A DNA stretch of 64,000 bases from contig JAFAOS010000132.1 in NCBI GenBank assembly GCA_019247515.1, forward strand, positions 1 through 64,000. The letters are read 5' to 3'. Origin of the DNA: Chloroflexota bacterium. Lineage in GTDB: Bacteria; Chloroflexota; UBA6077; CF-72. Under the pieces are notes generated by a model. It searched no databases and had not been told where the DNA came from. It was given only the letters and a program-made list of their open reading frames with translations. Positions within the stretch are counted from its first letter, which is position 1, and every line of letters begins with the position of its first letter. Shown here piece by piece: positions 51,325 through 59,744 of the stretch. The translations under genes were made by a program, and so were the position numbers.

Positions 51325-51612
51325 TCAGCCGCCAGGGTCCGCTGCCGGCGGGTCGACGGGTACGACTGCCGCCGCGTCGGGCGCGAGCTGGCCTTCATGG
51401 TCGTCGTCGCGCAGCGCCCGGTCGTCGCCGGCCACCAGCCCGCGGCCAGGCTGGGCGGTGAAAATGTCCGGTTGTTCGGTGAAGCGGTCCAGACATTGCT
51501 GCGAGCAGAAGCGGTACAGCACATCGGCGTACTCACTCTCGAGGCGCGGATTAGCCTGCTTGACCTCACGGCCGCACACCGGATCGAGCCGTGCGACGTC
51601 ATAACCTTGCAT
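51325..51612 (-). CDS. YHS domain protein
   Basis: A short YHS domain gives ARLDPVCGREVKQANPRLES, then YADVLYRFCSQQCLDRFTEQ. The four-cysteine pattern (C in DPVCG, then FCSQQC) binds metal in heavy-metal-related proteins. The start is uncertain: ATG 51612 has a G-rich Shine-Dalgarno and begins next to the domain, while an ATG at 51729 would add a basic tail and touch the divergent regulator gene. The C-terminal 40 residues are acidic and Pro/Ala-rich. A role in copper or other metal handling is possible. Confidence 0.65.
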   Translation of the reverse strand: MQGYDVARLDPVCGREVKQANPRLESEYADVLYRFCSQQCLDRFTEQPDIFTAQPGRGLVAGDDRALRDDDHEGQLAPDAAAVVPVDPPAADPGG

Positions 51613-51731
51613 GCCGGCCCCAGGCGCAAAGGCCGTACCACCCCGTCGAGGCGACCCCGCCGCGGAAGCCGAGCCGTGGCCCACGCGAGGTGTACCCACG
51701 CCGCTGGCACGCACGCTGCGACTTGGCATGC

Positions 51732-52097
51732 ATGCCTCGGATCCTCGTCGTCGATGACGATCAGGCGCTGCGCTCGATTGTCTCTGACGCGCTACGCCAG
51801 GACGGGTACCAGGTTGACAGCGTGTGCAACGGCCGGCAGGCACTGACCGCGTTCGGCCAGCACAGACCAGATGCCATGGTCCTTGACCTCGCCATGCCGG
51901 TCATGGACGGGCCGACGCTCGTCCGGACCTTGCGCGACCAGACCAGGTGGGGCCGCGTACCCATGGTTGTGCTCTCAGCCGAAACGTACGCCGACACGGC
52001 CGGAGCGCGTCTCGGCGCCCGCGCGTGTCTGCGCAAACCGTTTGACCTGGGCCGCCTGCTGGAGACCGTCGAGTCCATTGCTCCGACCCGCGCATAG
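51732..52097 (+). CDS. Single-domain response regulator (CheY-like)
   Basis: A 121-residue receiver domain starting PRILVVDDDQAL with the acidic pocket. The phosphorylated Asp lies in AMVLDLAMPVMDG. Thr/Ser is seen in VVLSAET, and the Lys in CLRKPFDLG. There is no output domain, so it should act by protein contact. Neither an adjacent kinase nor an anti-anti-sigma gene is visible; the damaged kinase at 32483 is 18 kb away. The divergent YHS gene is close, with starts three bases apart if the longer YHS start is used. Confidence 0.88.
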   Translation: MPRILVVDDDQALRSIVSDALRQDGYQVDSVCNGRQALTAFGQHRPDAMVLDLAMPVMDGPTLVRTLRDQTRWGRVPMVVLSAETYADTAGARLGARACLRKPFDLGRLLETVESIAPTRA

Positions 52098-52155
52098 GAC
52101 TGGTCGTGCCCCAGCTGAATGCTGTACCACGGCGTAACGTGGAGAACAGATAAGC

Positions 52156-52650
52156 ATGCGCCCAGATGAAGTGAGCCGAATCTTGAACGAGAGGCTCGCA
52201 CAGGAACTGCTCCAATCGAGCATTCCCGTTCGATTTGCCTACACCGCCTTGGACGGCTCGCCGCGCGTGGTGCCGCTGGGATTCCACTGGGACGGCGCAC
52301 GGTTCGTCATCTGTACGATTCCGGGCGCGCCAAAGGTGCGGGCGCTGAAAGCCAATCCGGAGGTGGCGATGACGATCGACACGCAATCGTTTCCGCCACA
52401 CATCCTGCTGGTGCGCGGCACAGCGACTCTGCAGCTGGTCCAGGGTGTGCCTGACGAGTACCTCACGGCATCGCGAAAGCAGTTCGCCGAAGAAGAAATG
52501 CCGGCGTTCGAAGCGCAGGTGCGCGCGCTGTATGACCAGATGGTGCGCATCGACGTGGAGCCTCGCTGGGCGAAGCTGATCGACTTCGAGACGACGCTGC
52601 CCAGCGCCGTCGAGCGCCTGATGCGGCGCAAGCAACAGGCGTCGGCCTGA
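52156..52650 (+). CDS. Pyridoxamine 5'-phosphate oxidase-like (PPOX) protein
   Basis: A split-barrel flavin-binding protein of 164 residues with IPVRFAYTALDGSPRVVPLG, FHWDGARFVICT and APKVRALKANPEVAMTIDT. It ends with VERLMRRKQQASA. Members bind FMN or F420 and reduce small molecules or bind haem. It begins a forward run with an amidohydrolase and LLM oxidoreductase. The function is unknown. Confidence 0.85.
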   Translation: MRPDEVSRILNERLAQELLQSSIPVRFAYTALDGSPRVVPLGFHWDGARFVICTIPGAPKVRALKANPEVAMTIDTQSFPPHILLVRGTATLQLVQGVPDEYLTASRKQFAEEEMPAFEAQVRALYDQMVRIDVEPRWAKLIDFETTLPSAVERLMRRKQQASA

Positions 52651-52660
52651 CGCCTGGGAT

Positions 52661-53626
52661 GTGTTCCGCGTGTTGATCGATGTTCACGTACATCATTCGC
52701 CAGAGGCCTACACCAACGCCATGGCGCGCTTCGCGGGCGCCAGCCGATCCGCCGGCTGGTCCGCGCAGCCACACACCGATTCATCCGCGGACGTCGCCCG
52801 CCGCCTGGAGTTGATGGACGAGGCTGGAGTGGACCTCCAGCTACTGTCACACGGAATCATGGCGCCGTATCTGCGGTCCGAGCAGGAAGCGCTCGAAGCC
52901 GCTCGCGCCTGCAACGACGGCTACGCTGACCTGGCGGCTCGCTACCCCGACCGCTTTGCGGCTCTGGTTTCACTCCCCTTGCCGCACGTCGACGCCGCGC
53001 TGCGCGAGCTCGAGCGCGGCATGGGCGAGCTTGGCATGCCAGGCGTCGCGATGAACTGCTCGGTCTTCGAGCGTTCGACCGCCGAGCGAGAGTTCGAACC
53101 GCTGTACGCGGAAATGGACCGCCGAGGCGCAATCCTTTTCTTCCATCCAATCGGCAGCGGAATCTGCTCGCCATTTATCACCCAGTATGGACTGACCGGG
53201 GCGGCGGGCACGTCGATGGAAGATGCGACGATTGTCCTGCATCTGATCGTCAAGCAGATCCCCACGCGATATCCGCGCATCAGGATCGTCATCTCGCATC
53301 TCGGCGGGCTCATTCCCATGCTGCTCCAGCGGCTCGACCACCAGCTGACGCCCGCCCATCCCGACCTGCCCGAGCCGCCGAGCATCACGGCGCGCCGGCT
53401 CTACTACGACACCGTCGGCCATGGTTCGCACGCGGCGCTGCTGTGCGCCTGGAAAGCATTCGGCGCCGACAGGCTCGTGCCGGGCAGCGACTGGCCAGTC
53501 TTGTTGGCCCACGAGTCATACCGCCAGACGATTCACTGGGTGGAGGATGCTGGATTGCCGGCCGACGACGTACAGCGGATCCTGCAGCGAACGGGCCCCG
53601 GCTTGCTGCCGAGCGTGGTTCATTAG
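52661..53626 (+). CDS. Amidohydrolase (ACMSD-like decarboxylase/hydrolase)
   Basis: The 321-residue TIM-barrel metal enzyme has HxH in LIDVHVHHS, a later His in ILFFHPIGSG, another in IVISHLGGL, and the metal Asp in LVPGSDWPV. These match the amidohydrolase-2 (ACMSD, resorcylate decarboxylase) group. The start is GTG with weak upstream signal. It is 10 bp after the PPOX gene and 6 bp before a luciferase-like oxidoreductase, so the three probably form an operon for an aromatic or heterocyclic acid. The specific substrate is unknown. Confidence 0.88.
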   Translation: MFRVLIDVHVHHSPEAYTNAMARFAGASRSAGWSAQPHTDSSADVARRLELMDEAGVDLQLLSHGIMAPYLRSEQEALEAARACNDGYADLAARYPDRFAALVSLPLPHVDAALRELERGMGELGMPGVAMNCSVFERSTAEREFEPLYAEMDRRGAILFFHPIGSGICSPFITQYGLTGAAGTSMEDATIVLHLIVKQIPTRYPRIRIVISHLGGLIPMLLQRLDHQLTPAHPDLPEPPSITARRLYYDTVGHGSHAALLCAWKAFGADRLVPGSDWPVLLAHESYRQTIHWVEDAGLPADDVQRILQRTGPGLLPSVVH

Positions 53627-53632
53627 GCCAGG

Positions 53633-54649
53633 ATGGAATTCGGAATCTTCACCGCGTTCAACGTTCGCGAAGGGTCCGACGAGCACGCCGCGTTCGAGGA
53701 ATGGGTGCGGCTTGCGGAGATTGCCGACGATCTCGGTGTGGACTGCTTCTGGCTCGCGGAGTTCCATTTCCGCCCCCACACCCCGCTAAGCGCCCCGCTC
53801 GTCATTGGCAGCGCGATCGCGAGTCGGACCCAGCGCATGAAGATCGGCATGGGCGTGCAGCTGTTGCCGCTGGCGAACCCGCTGCGGCTCGCCGAAGAGG
53901 CGGCCACGCTCGACCACATCAGCGGCGGACGCCTGGTGTACGGCATCGGCCGGAGCTCGTTCATCGACGGCTATCGGGGTTACGGCATCGATTACGAGGA
54001 GTCGCGGCCACGCTTTTTCGAGGCGCTCGAGATCATGCGCCGCGCCTGGGCGGATGGTCCGTTCTCATTCGACGGAGAGTACTACAGCTTTCATGGAGTG
54101 AATGTCGTACCGAAGCCGTTCCAGAAACCACATCCGCAAATACGGGTCGCCTGTGAGAGCCGCGCGAGCTTTGCGATGATGGCTGATCTGGGGTTCCCCA
54201 TCTTGATACGCCATCAGATGGAGGTTCCCGAACTGCATGATCTCCTGGACCAGTACGCACAGGTTCGGCATGCCCGCGGCGACAATCGTCCGAACGAAGT
54301 GACCCTGCAGGCTTCGTGTTATCTCGCTGAAACGACGGAGCGCGCCCACTCCGAACCGGAATACAGCACGGTTCGCGACCGGAGGATGGCGCTCATGACC
54401 CGCGCGGGCATGGAGGGGGATGCCGAGGCCGGTGCCCGCCTGGCGGTGGCGGTCAACTACGAGCAGCTGCTGCCAAGGTTGTTATACGGGACACCCGAAG
54501 CGATCGTAGATCGGATCGCGGAATATCGCGACACGTTGGGCATTTCCGGCATGTCGCTCAACGTCAACCCGGGCGGACAGATTCCATTCGAGAGAGTCGT
54601 CAACTCCGTGCGACTGCTCATGGAGCGGGTGGCGCCTCGATTCGCGTAG
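53633..54649 (+). CDS. LLM-class flavin-dependent oxidoreductase
   Basis: A bacterial luciferase-like TIM barrel of 338 residues. Typical motifs are MEFGIFTAFNVREG, DCFWLAEFHFRPHTPLS, and EEAATLDHISGGRLVYGIGR. PLRLAEEAA and the later KPFQKPHPQIRVA are characteristic. FMN or F420 is the expected cofactor. It is just 6 bp after the amidohydrolase. A second member is at 55203, separated by a decayed gene. Confidence 0.9.
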   Translation: MEFGIFTAFNVREGSDEHAAFEEWVRLAEIADDLGVDCFWLAEFHFRPHTPLSAPLVIGSAIASRTQRMKIGMGVQLLPLANPLRLAEEAATLDHISGGRLVYGIGRSSFIDGYRGYGIDYEESRPRFFEALEIMRRAWADGPFSFDGEYYSFHGVNVVPKPFQKPHPQIRVACESRASFAMMADLGFPILIRHQMEVPELHDLLDQYAQVRHARGDNRPNEVTLQASCYLAETTERAHSEPEYSTVRDRRMALMTRAGMEGDAEAGARLAVAVNYEQLLPRLLYGTPEAIVDRIAEYRDTLGISGMSLNVNPGGQIPFERVVNSVRLLMERVAPRFA

Positions 54650-54659
54650 CGCCGAGCTC

Positions 54660-55122
54660 AACGCCGCCTTCGACATCGCGGAGGCTGCCCTCGCGTGCAA
54701 GGACGTGGCAGCCGAGCGGTAATTTCTGTATTTCCCGCTCCGCAACCACTTCGAGCAAATCTGGCATGTGCCGCACCGCCTGGCGAACTACGGAGTGGCA
54801 CGAGACGCGCAGTTCAGCTTCGCGGACGCCAGCCTCCGGGCGGCCGGCTGATGCGATCGAGCATGGGCTCGAGCGGCCGTCGGTGTACGTCGCGTAGAAA
54901 CGGGCGGAGCAGCCGCGGCGCCACGCTGCATCGCGGAACTCTTCTAGTGTGGTGTCCCAGAGATTCGTTGGTGAATTTCAGCTACATGGCGGTTGTCATG
55001 AACATTGCGTTCCCATCGCGCCCGCGCCGTTGCTCGGCGAGCACAACCCGGAGATCTATACGGCGATGCTCGGCGTCCTGGAGGCGGACCTGCGCAAGCT
55101 GGAGCAACTCGGCGCAATCTGA
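54660..55122 (+). pseudogene. Decayed coding region, including a CoA-transferase III C-terminal remnant
   Basis: No intact gene occupies this 550-bp gap. Broken forward frames include DIAEAALACKDVAAER, then LRNHFEQIWHVPHRLANYGV. From about 55015 one frame reads APAPLLGEHNPEIYTAMLGV and ends LRKLEQLGAI at a TGA at 55120-55122. The last part is the typical C-terminus of CaiB/BaiF-type CoA-transferases (PLLGEHN..). The first part is unrecognised and may be another gene. I treat the region as the relics of one or two genes deleted between the two luciferase-like genes. Confidence 0.45.
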
Positions 55123-55202
55123 TTTCATCGAGGCTGCCAGGCCCAGGCCGGCGGCTTTCGACGTGTGGTCGTCGTGGGCTGGCGCGGGTGTACAACGAAC
55201 GC

Positions 55203-56441
55203 ATGCCGATGCGCTACACGTGGTTCAACTTGATGCCCTGGCCGTATCTGCCGGACGACTTTCGGCAGACGTACCGCTCGGTGTGGGTGGACATCCCGAA
55301 CCGACTCTACGATCCCGTCAAAGGGCACGCGCTCTATCACGAGTACATGGACCAGCTCGAATACGCCGACACCCTCGGCTATGACGGCATCGGCGTCAAC
55401 GAGCACCACCAGAATGCCTATGGTTTGATGCCCTCGCCGAACCTGATCGCCGCGACGCTGACGCGGCGCACGTCACGGGCGGCGATCTGCGTGATTGGAA
55501 ACTCGATCGCCCTGTACAACCCGCCGATTCGCGTGGCTGAGGAGTTCGCCATGCTCGACGTCATGTCGGGCGGGCGGCTGGTGGCGGGTTTCCCCGTCGG
55601 CACGGCGATGGACACGAACTTCTGCTACGGGCAGATTCCTGCCTTGACTCGCGACAAGTACGCCGAGGCGCATGAGCTGATCATGCGCGCGTGGGCCGCG
55701 GATGAGCCGTTCGCCTTCGACGGCAAGTACAACCAGCTCCGCTGGGTAAATTGCTGGCCAAAGCCGCTGCAGAAGCCGCATCCCCCGATCTATATCCCCG
55801 GGGGCGGCTCGATCGAAACCTTCGACTTCTGTCTCGACCACGACTACAACTACTCCTACCTGTCGTTCTTCGGCTACCTTGCCGCCAAAGGCTTGATGGA
55901 TTCGTACTGGGAGCGAGTCGCCGCCAGAGGCAAGGACGAATCGCCACACCGCGCGGCATTCGCGCAGATCATCGCGGTCGCCGATACCGACGCCGAAGCG
56001 GAACGGTTGTACAGCGAGCATATGCTGTACTTCTTCAATCGCTGCTTGCATGTGGCACAGGCATTCATGGATCCACCCGGCTACAGGACCATCGATACGA
56101 TCAAGGCAAGCTCGCTGCGGCGCCTGGTGCGCCAGACGCAGCTCGAGCTTCCGGAAGTGACGTGGAAGGAGCTTGTCGACGGCGGGATGGTGATCGCCGG
56201 CAGCCCTGAGACTGTGCGTCAGCGAATGGAGGAGCTGATCAGGTCACTGCACGTCGGACACGTTTTCTGTCTGTTGCACATGGGCAATCAGCCGGACGAG
56301 AAGACGCGGCACAACACGCGGCTGTTCGCCTCCGAAGTGATGCCGAAGTTGCGTCACATGTGGCCGGAGTGGGATCACGACGACCGCTGGTGGGTCCACC
56401 CACTGGAGGACCGTGTGTTGCAACCGGTCGGCGCCGCGTGA
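55203..56441 (+). CDS. LLM-class flavin-dependent oxidoreductase
   Basis: The protein from ATG 55203 is 412 residues. It has EYADTLGYDGIGVNEHHQNA with the family's NEHH motif, RVAEEFAMLDVMSGGRLVAG and PLQKPHPPIYIPGGGS. An open frame extends upstream but falls in the CoA-transferase relic. The 3' end overlaps the GTG of the next gene as GTGA, so the hydrolase is co-translated. Such pairs often oxidise and then hydrolyse esters or lactones (Baeyer-Villiger type), but that is inference. Confidence 0.88.
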   Translation: MPMRYTWFNLMPWPYLPDDFRQTYRSVWVDIPNRLYDPVKGHALYHEYMDQLEYADTLGYDGIGVNEHHQNAYGLMPSPNLIAATLTRRTSRAAICVIGNSIALYNPPIRVAEEFAMLDVMSGGRLVAGFPVGTAMDTNFCYGQIPALTRDKYAEAHELIMRAWAADEPFAFDGKYNQLRWVNCWPKPLQKPHPPIYIPGGGSIETFDFCLDHDYNYSYLSFFGYLAAKGLMDSYWERVAARGKDESPHRAAFAQIIAVADTDAEAERLYSEHMLYFFNRCLHVAQAFMDPPGYRTIDTIKASSLRRLVRQTQLELPEVTWKELVDGGMVIAGSPETVRQRMEELIRSLHVGHVFCLLHMGNQPDEKTRHNTRLFASEVMPKLRHMWPEWDHDDRWWVHPLEDRVLQPVGAA

Positions 56442-57253
56442 ATGCGGCGATGGTGCAGACGCGGCGTGGCGCCCGGGTGCGAGTGCTCGACGCCGGCTCG
56501 CGCGCGGCGCCACCACTCGTATTCCTCCACGGACTGGCTGGGCTGCTCGACGACGATACGTTCGTAAACCTGCTCGCGGAGCGCTATCACGTCATCGCCC
56601 CGGAACTGCCGGGCTATGGTGGATCGGAAGGCGAAACGCTGCTGGAGGATATGCTGGATTTCGCCTTACACGGCTGGGACGTTATCGACGAGCTCCAGCT
56701 CGAGCGACCAACGCTCGTGGGCCACTCACTGGGCGGGATGATCGCCGCCGAGATGGCCTGCCTCGCGCCGGCGGCTATCCACAAACTTGTCCTGGTCAAT
56801 CCGTTCGGCATCTGGATGAACGAGCGGCCGATACCCGATCTTTTTGCGCTGCTGCCGTTCGAGTTCGGCGAGTACCTGTTTTACCAGCCAGACAGAGCCG
56901 CCGCGCTTCTCCGCGGAGCCACGGACTCCGCCGATCCGGACGCGCTCCGCCAGTTCTTCATCGATAACGCCCGCCGACTCGGCACCGCGGGAAAAATCCT
57001 GTTTCCGATCCCCAATCGCCGGCTCTCCAAACGTCTGTACCGTCTCGGGGCGGAGACCCTGGTGGTCTGGGCCGAGCACGACCGGCTGTTGTCGACAGAA
57101 TACGCGGCCGCGTGGCAACAACTCCTGCCGCACGGCAGCACGACGATCATCCCTGGAGCCGGCCACATGCTGCCGTACGAGCAGCCGCGGGCGCTGGCGG
57201 CTTCGGTGCTCGCGTTTCTGGAGTCCCCGCCGAGGTCCAACGGGAGCGTGTAA
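56438..57253 (+). CDS. Alpha/beta hydrolase
   Basis: A 271-residue hydrolase with HG oxyanion hole in LVFLHGLAG, nucleophile in VGHSLGGM, Asp in VVWAEHDRLL and His in PGAGHMLPYE. The GTG start overlaps the upstream oxidoreductase stop; an ATG 12 bases in is an alternative. It should hydrolyse the product of the neighbouring oxidoreductase or its substrate ester. It converges with the UspA gene, with a 49-bp gap. Confidence 0.9.
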   Translation: MNAAMVQTRRGARVRVLDAGSRAAPPLVFLHGLAGLLDDDTFVNLLAERYHVIAPELPGYGGSEGETLLEDMLDFALHGWDVIDELQLERPTLVGHSLGGMIAAEMACLAPAAIHKLVLVNPFGIWMNERPIPDLFALLPFEFGEYLFYQPDRAAALLRGATDSADPDALRQFFIDNARRLGTAGKILFPIPNRRLSKRLYRLGAETLVVWAEHDRLLSTEYAAAWQQLLPHGSTTIIPGAGHMLPYEQPRALAASVLAFLESPPRSNGSV

Positions 57254-57302
57254 CCCTCTGACGGCACGGGCAAGTTGTCGACGACGTTCCCAATGACGTC
57301 CA

Positions 57303-58157
57303 CTATGCGGCATCCTGGCGCAGCACGAGCACCGGACGGGTGGCAGTCCGCACAACGGCGTCGGTTACGCTTCCCAGGATTGCGCGCGCCGCACCCGTGT
57401 GCGCCACCGAGCTCATGACAATCAGGTCGGCGCGCTGTTCTGTCGCGCTGCCGACGATGGCATCCGCGACTCTATCCTCCACCAGGACCTCGCCGTCGCA
57501 CTGCACACCGTCGGCGGACACGTGTTCCTTCAACGAATCGATGTACGCCCGAGCAGCGCTCACGGCGTCCTCGTCCCAGCGTGGATCGATGTACAGCGCA
57601 CCTTGCGTGGCGGCTGCATGAACAAAGTACGTAGATGCGGGGACGACGATCTGGCGCAACGACAGTCTGGCGCCAGTCTTCAGAGCCAGCAGCCGCGCCG
57701 CGCCGAGGGCGAGCGCGCCGCCGGGCGAGCCGTCGACGGGCACCAGGATCGTCCGCACCAGCGTTGCCGCGTCTGCCTGCGGAGGCAGGAGCAACACCGG
57801 TGACGGACTGCGCTTGACGATGCCTTCGGCGACGCTGCCCAGGACCGCGCGGCTCAGCCCGGCACGACCACGCGTGCGCATGATGACGAGGTCTGCTCCA
57901 CGCGCCTCCAGCTGCTCGAGGATGACGTCGGTGGGATCTCCAGACAGCACCGCCACGTCGGTCTCGACCGACGCGTTGCCGCACTCGAGCGCGGCTTTGT
58001 GCAGGTATTCCATGGTCTCGGGAGTCGGAGTGCCACCGGAGTAGACGCGAAGCAAAGTGACGCGCGCGCCGCTGAGACCAGCAATCGCACACGCCTGTGT
58101 CACCGCGACCGTCGACTCCGCGGTGCCATCGAGCGGGACCAGGATGTGAGAGAACAT
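57303..58157 (-). CDS. Tandem universal stress protein (two UspA domains)
   Basis: The 284-residue protein is the close paralogue of that at 13108. The first domain starts FSHILVPLDGTAES and has VIMRTRGRAGLSRAVLGSVA; the second starts ILVPVDGSPGGALALG and has SSVAHTGAARAILGSVTDAV. GAGGGG precedes the ATG at 58157. The region upstream carries an AACCGT-T-ACGGTT palindrome and the reverse-oriented repeat copy C. Function is stress adaptation by nucleotide binding, inferred from family. Confidence 0.9.
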   Translation of the reverse strand: MFSHILVPLDGTAESTVAVTQACAIAGLSGARVTLLRVYSGGTPTPETMEYLHKAALECGNASVETDVAVLSGDPTDVILEQLEARGADLVIMRTRGRAGLSRAVLGSVAEGIVKRSPSPVLLLPPQADAATLVRTILVPVDGSPGGALALGAARLLALKTGARLSLRQIVVPASTYFVHAAATQGALYIDPRWDEDAVSAARAYIDSLKEHVSADGVQCDGEVLVEDRVADAIVGSATEQRADLIVMSSVAHTGAARAILGSVTDAVVRTATRPVLVLRQDAA

Positions 58158-58174
58158 TGTTGAACCCCTCGTCA

Positions 58175-58187
58175 AACCGTTACGGTT
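58175..58187. promoter_or_regulatory. Palindrome upstream of the UspA gene
   Basis: AACCGT-T-ACGGTT has perfect 6-bp arms, 18 bases before the start codon. It could be an operator or a leader hairpin. The other UspA gene has no matching site. Confidence 0.35.
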
Positions 58188-58242
58188 GGGCCTGATGATT
58201 CCCTAAAGGTGTGGGCCGGCACAAGGCGCCGGTCTCGCCTGA

Positions 58243-58362
58243 CAGGTTGCTGAATGACCTCTTGAAGGGTTCACCGCAGGCGGAATCACTGAACTTGCGT
58301 GCCTCAGAGGGCGGCGGCTCACGTTTGTGGCCGCCACCTTCGACGTGGCGGCAATTCTTCTC
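58243..58362 (-). repeat. Dispersed intergenic repeat, copy C (reverse orientation)
   Basis: Read on the reverse strand it begins GAAGAATTGCCGCCAC, then GTGGCGGCCACAAACGTGAG, and ACGCAAGTTCAGTGA. The first hairpin is strongest here, GCCGCCAC paired with GTGGCGGC. It lies in the 396-bp gap between the UspA gene and a secreted protein; the rest of that gap shows no gene. Confidence 0.8.
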
Positions 58363-58553
58363 TGGAGGTTCATGCGTCGCGACCGCGCCAGCGGCGACGA
58401 CGCGCACCATACCACGCGAGCCTTTTCCAGAAGGGCCGTAACGCGGCGCGGGGCACAAACCGTTTTATCTTCGCCTGTGCCTCGCCGCTCACCTGGAGCG
58501 CGCGGTGGCAGGGGCGAAGTCCTGGCGCGGCCACAAGCGGAGGTACGAATATC

Positions 58554-59096
58554 ATGCAGGTTCTGAGTCGGCGGGGAGTGCTGATGGGACTGGCGGCGGT
58601 GTGCAGCCTGTGGCCCGGACTGACGTTGGCGGATCAGGATGACGGCAACGGCCAGGGCGACGATGGTCACGGTGCGCCACGTGGACGGCCCTTCACGGGC
58701 TTTCCCTCTGGCCAGCAGCCGCGCGGGGATCAGTCAACTCAGGTTGACAACCGACGCCTGCGGCTGGTCTCAGTGAACCAGGTCAACAACGGCAGCGGCG
58801 GTGACTTTCCCGCCTCGAATCCGGGCTCGGACGGGCTGAGTAACGGTGACATCGTCTGGACGGGTGGCAACAGCCAGGCGTTCGTGACCTTGCGCGGCGC
58901 GGTCGCCAACTCCGGCTACGACGTCGCGTTCGAGCGCCTCAACGACCACGGCCGCGAGGACCTCGGCACGATCACCACAGACGGCAGCGGCAATTTCTCG
59001 GGGCCCACGCCAAATGGTCTGGGCGGCAACGGCCAGCGTGTCGGCACTTTCATTCTGAACCGCGGCGGCCAGGACCAGTTTGTCGGAGTGATCTAA
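58554..59096 (+). CDS. Secreted protein of unknown function with Tat-like leader
   Basis: A 180-residue protein begins QVLSRRGVLMGLAAVC, a likely Tat or Sec leader, ending near LTLADQ. The mature part is Gly/Asp/Asn-rich and then has a beta-rich tail (SQAFVTLRGAVANSGYDVAF, LGTITTDGSGNFSG, FILNRGGQDQFVGVI). GGAGGT precedes the ATG. No family is recognised. Its stop overlaps the stop of a small convergent gene by four bases. Confidence 0.7.
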   Translation: MQVLSRRGVLMGLAAVCSLWPGLTLADQDDGNGQGDDGHGAPRGRPFTGFPSGQQPRGDQSTQVDNRRLRLVSVNQVNNGSGGDFPASNPGSDGLSNGDIVWTGGNSQAFVTLRGAVANSGYDVAFERLNDHGREDLGTITTDGSGNFSGPTPNGLGGNGQRVGTFILNRGGQDQFVGVI

Positions 59097-59272
59097 CGAT
59101 CGCGCCCAGCGTCGCTTTTGCGATTGAGCCGCTCCGCCTGTGCCTTCAGGCTTTCCTCGAAATCGCGGCGGTCGCGCTCGAGGATGGCGTCGAGCGACCA
59201 CGCGCCCGAACCGAATCTCGGCGTGCTGGTTAGTCGGGTATCTGCCGCTGTCGAGCCGACCTGGTTGTACAT
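59093..59272 (-). CDS. Small unknown protein (59 aa)
   Basis: A reverse-strand ATG at 59272, preceded by GGGAGA with good spacing, opens a 59-residue frame ending TAG at 59093-59095. The product starts MYNQVGSTAADT, has a W-S-L-D-A-I-L-E-R-D segment, and a charged C-terminal helix (FEESLKAQAERLNRKSDAGR). It is amphipathic and plausible but has no recognised family. Without it the 270-bp gap before the next gene would be empty. Confidence 0.45.
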   Translation of the reverse strand: MYNQVGSTAADTRLTSTPRFGSGAWSLDAILERDRRDFEESLKAQAERLNRKSDAGRDR

Positions 59273-59368
59273 TGGAAGGATCTCCCAGCTTCCCTGAAAT
59301 TAACGCGTGATCGCGGGGCAATTCGTTGACAATGGTGACTGAGCGGCGTGGCACAATCGCCAACTGGC

Positions 59369-59728
59369 ATGCGGCCGCGCGAGTTCTGCCAGCTGGAGCG
59401 GGAACTGGTTCGGCGCATGACGATGCGCAAGAAGCGGCAGCTCGGGATGGGCCCGGTGCAGGAGCTCAAGCTGCGGCTGCTCGAGGAGCTGGACGCCGCC
59501 GATCCCGAGCCCGAGCACTTCGCGAACGCCGTCGCGCACGCGGTCGTGACCGTGAGTGGCGGCGGGGCGACCGGACCTGCCCAGGCGGTCGCCAGCGACC
59601 TGGAGATGGACTGGCAACTGGCGTGCTCGAGCGCGGGCTTCGTCGAGTGGCTGCGCGCCACGGCCGGCAACCAGACCGACGACCTGCCAGCGGGCGGCCT
59701 TTCAGACAACGCTCGGGAAGCGCGGTAA
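59369..59728 (+). CDS. Hypothetical protein upstream of formate dehydrogenase
   Basis: A charged, helical protein of about 119 residues (EFCQLERELVRRMTMRKKRQ, PVQELKLRLLEELDAADPEP). I prefer ATG 59369; an in-frame GTG at 59348 is possible. No signal, membrane segment or known motif is seen. It ends 16 bp before the formate dehydrogenase alpha start on the same strand, so it is probably in that operon. A role in enzyme assembly is speculative. Confidence 0.55.
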   Translation: MRPREFCQLERELVRRMTMRKKRQLGMGPVQELKLRLLEELDAADPEPEHFANAVAHAVVTVSGGGATGPAQAVASDLEMDWQLACSSAGFVEWLRATAGNQTDDLPAGGLSDNAREAR

Positions 59729-59744
59729 CCTGTAGGGCATCGGC

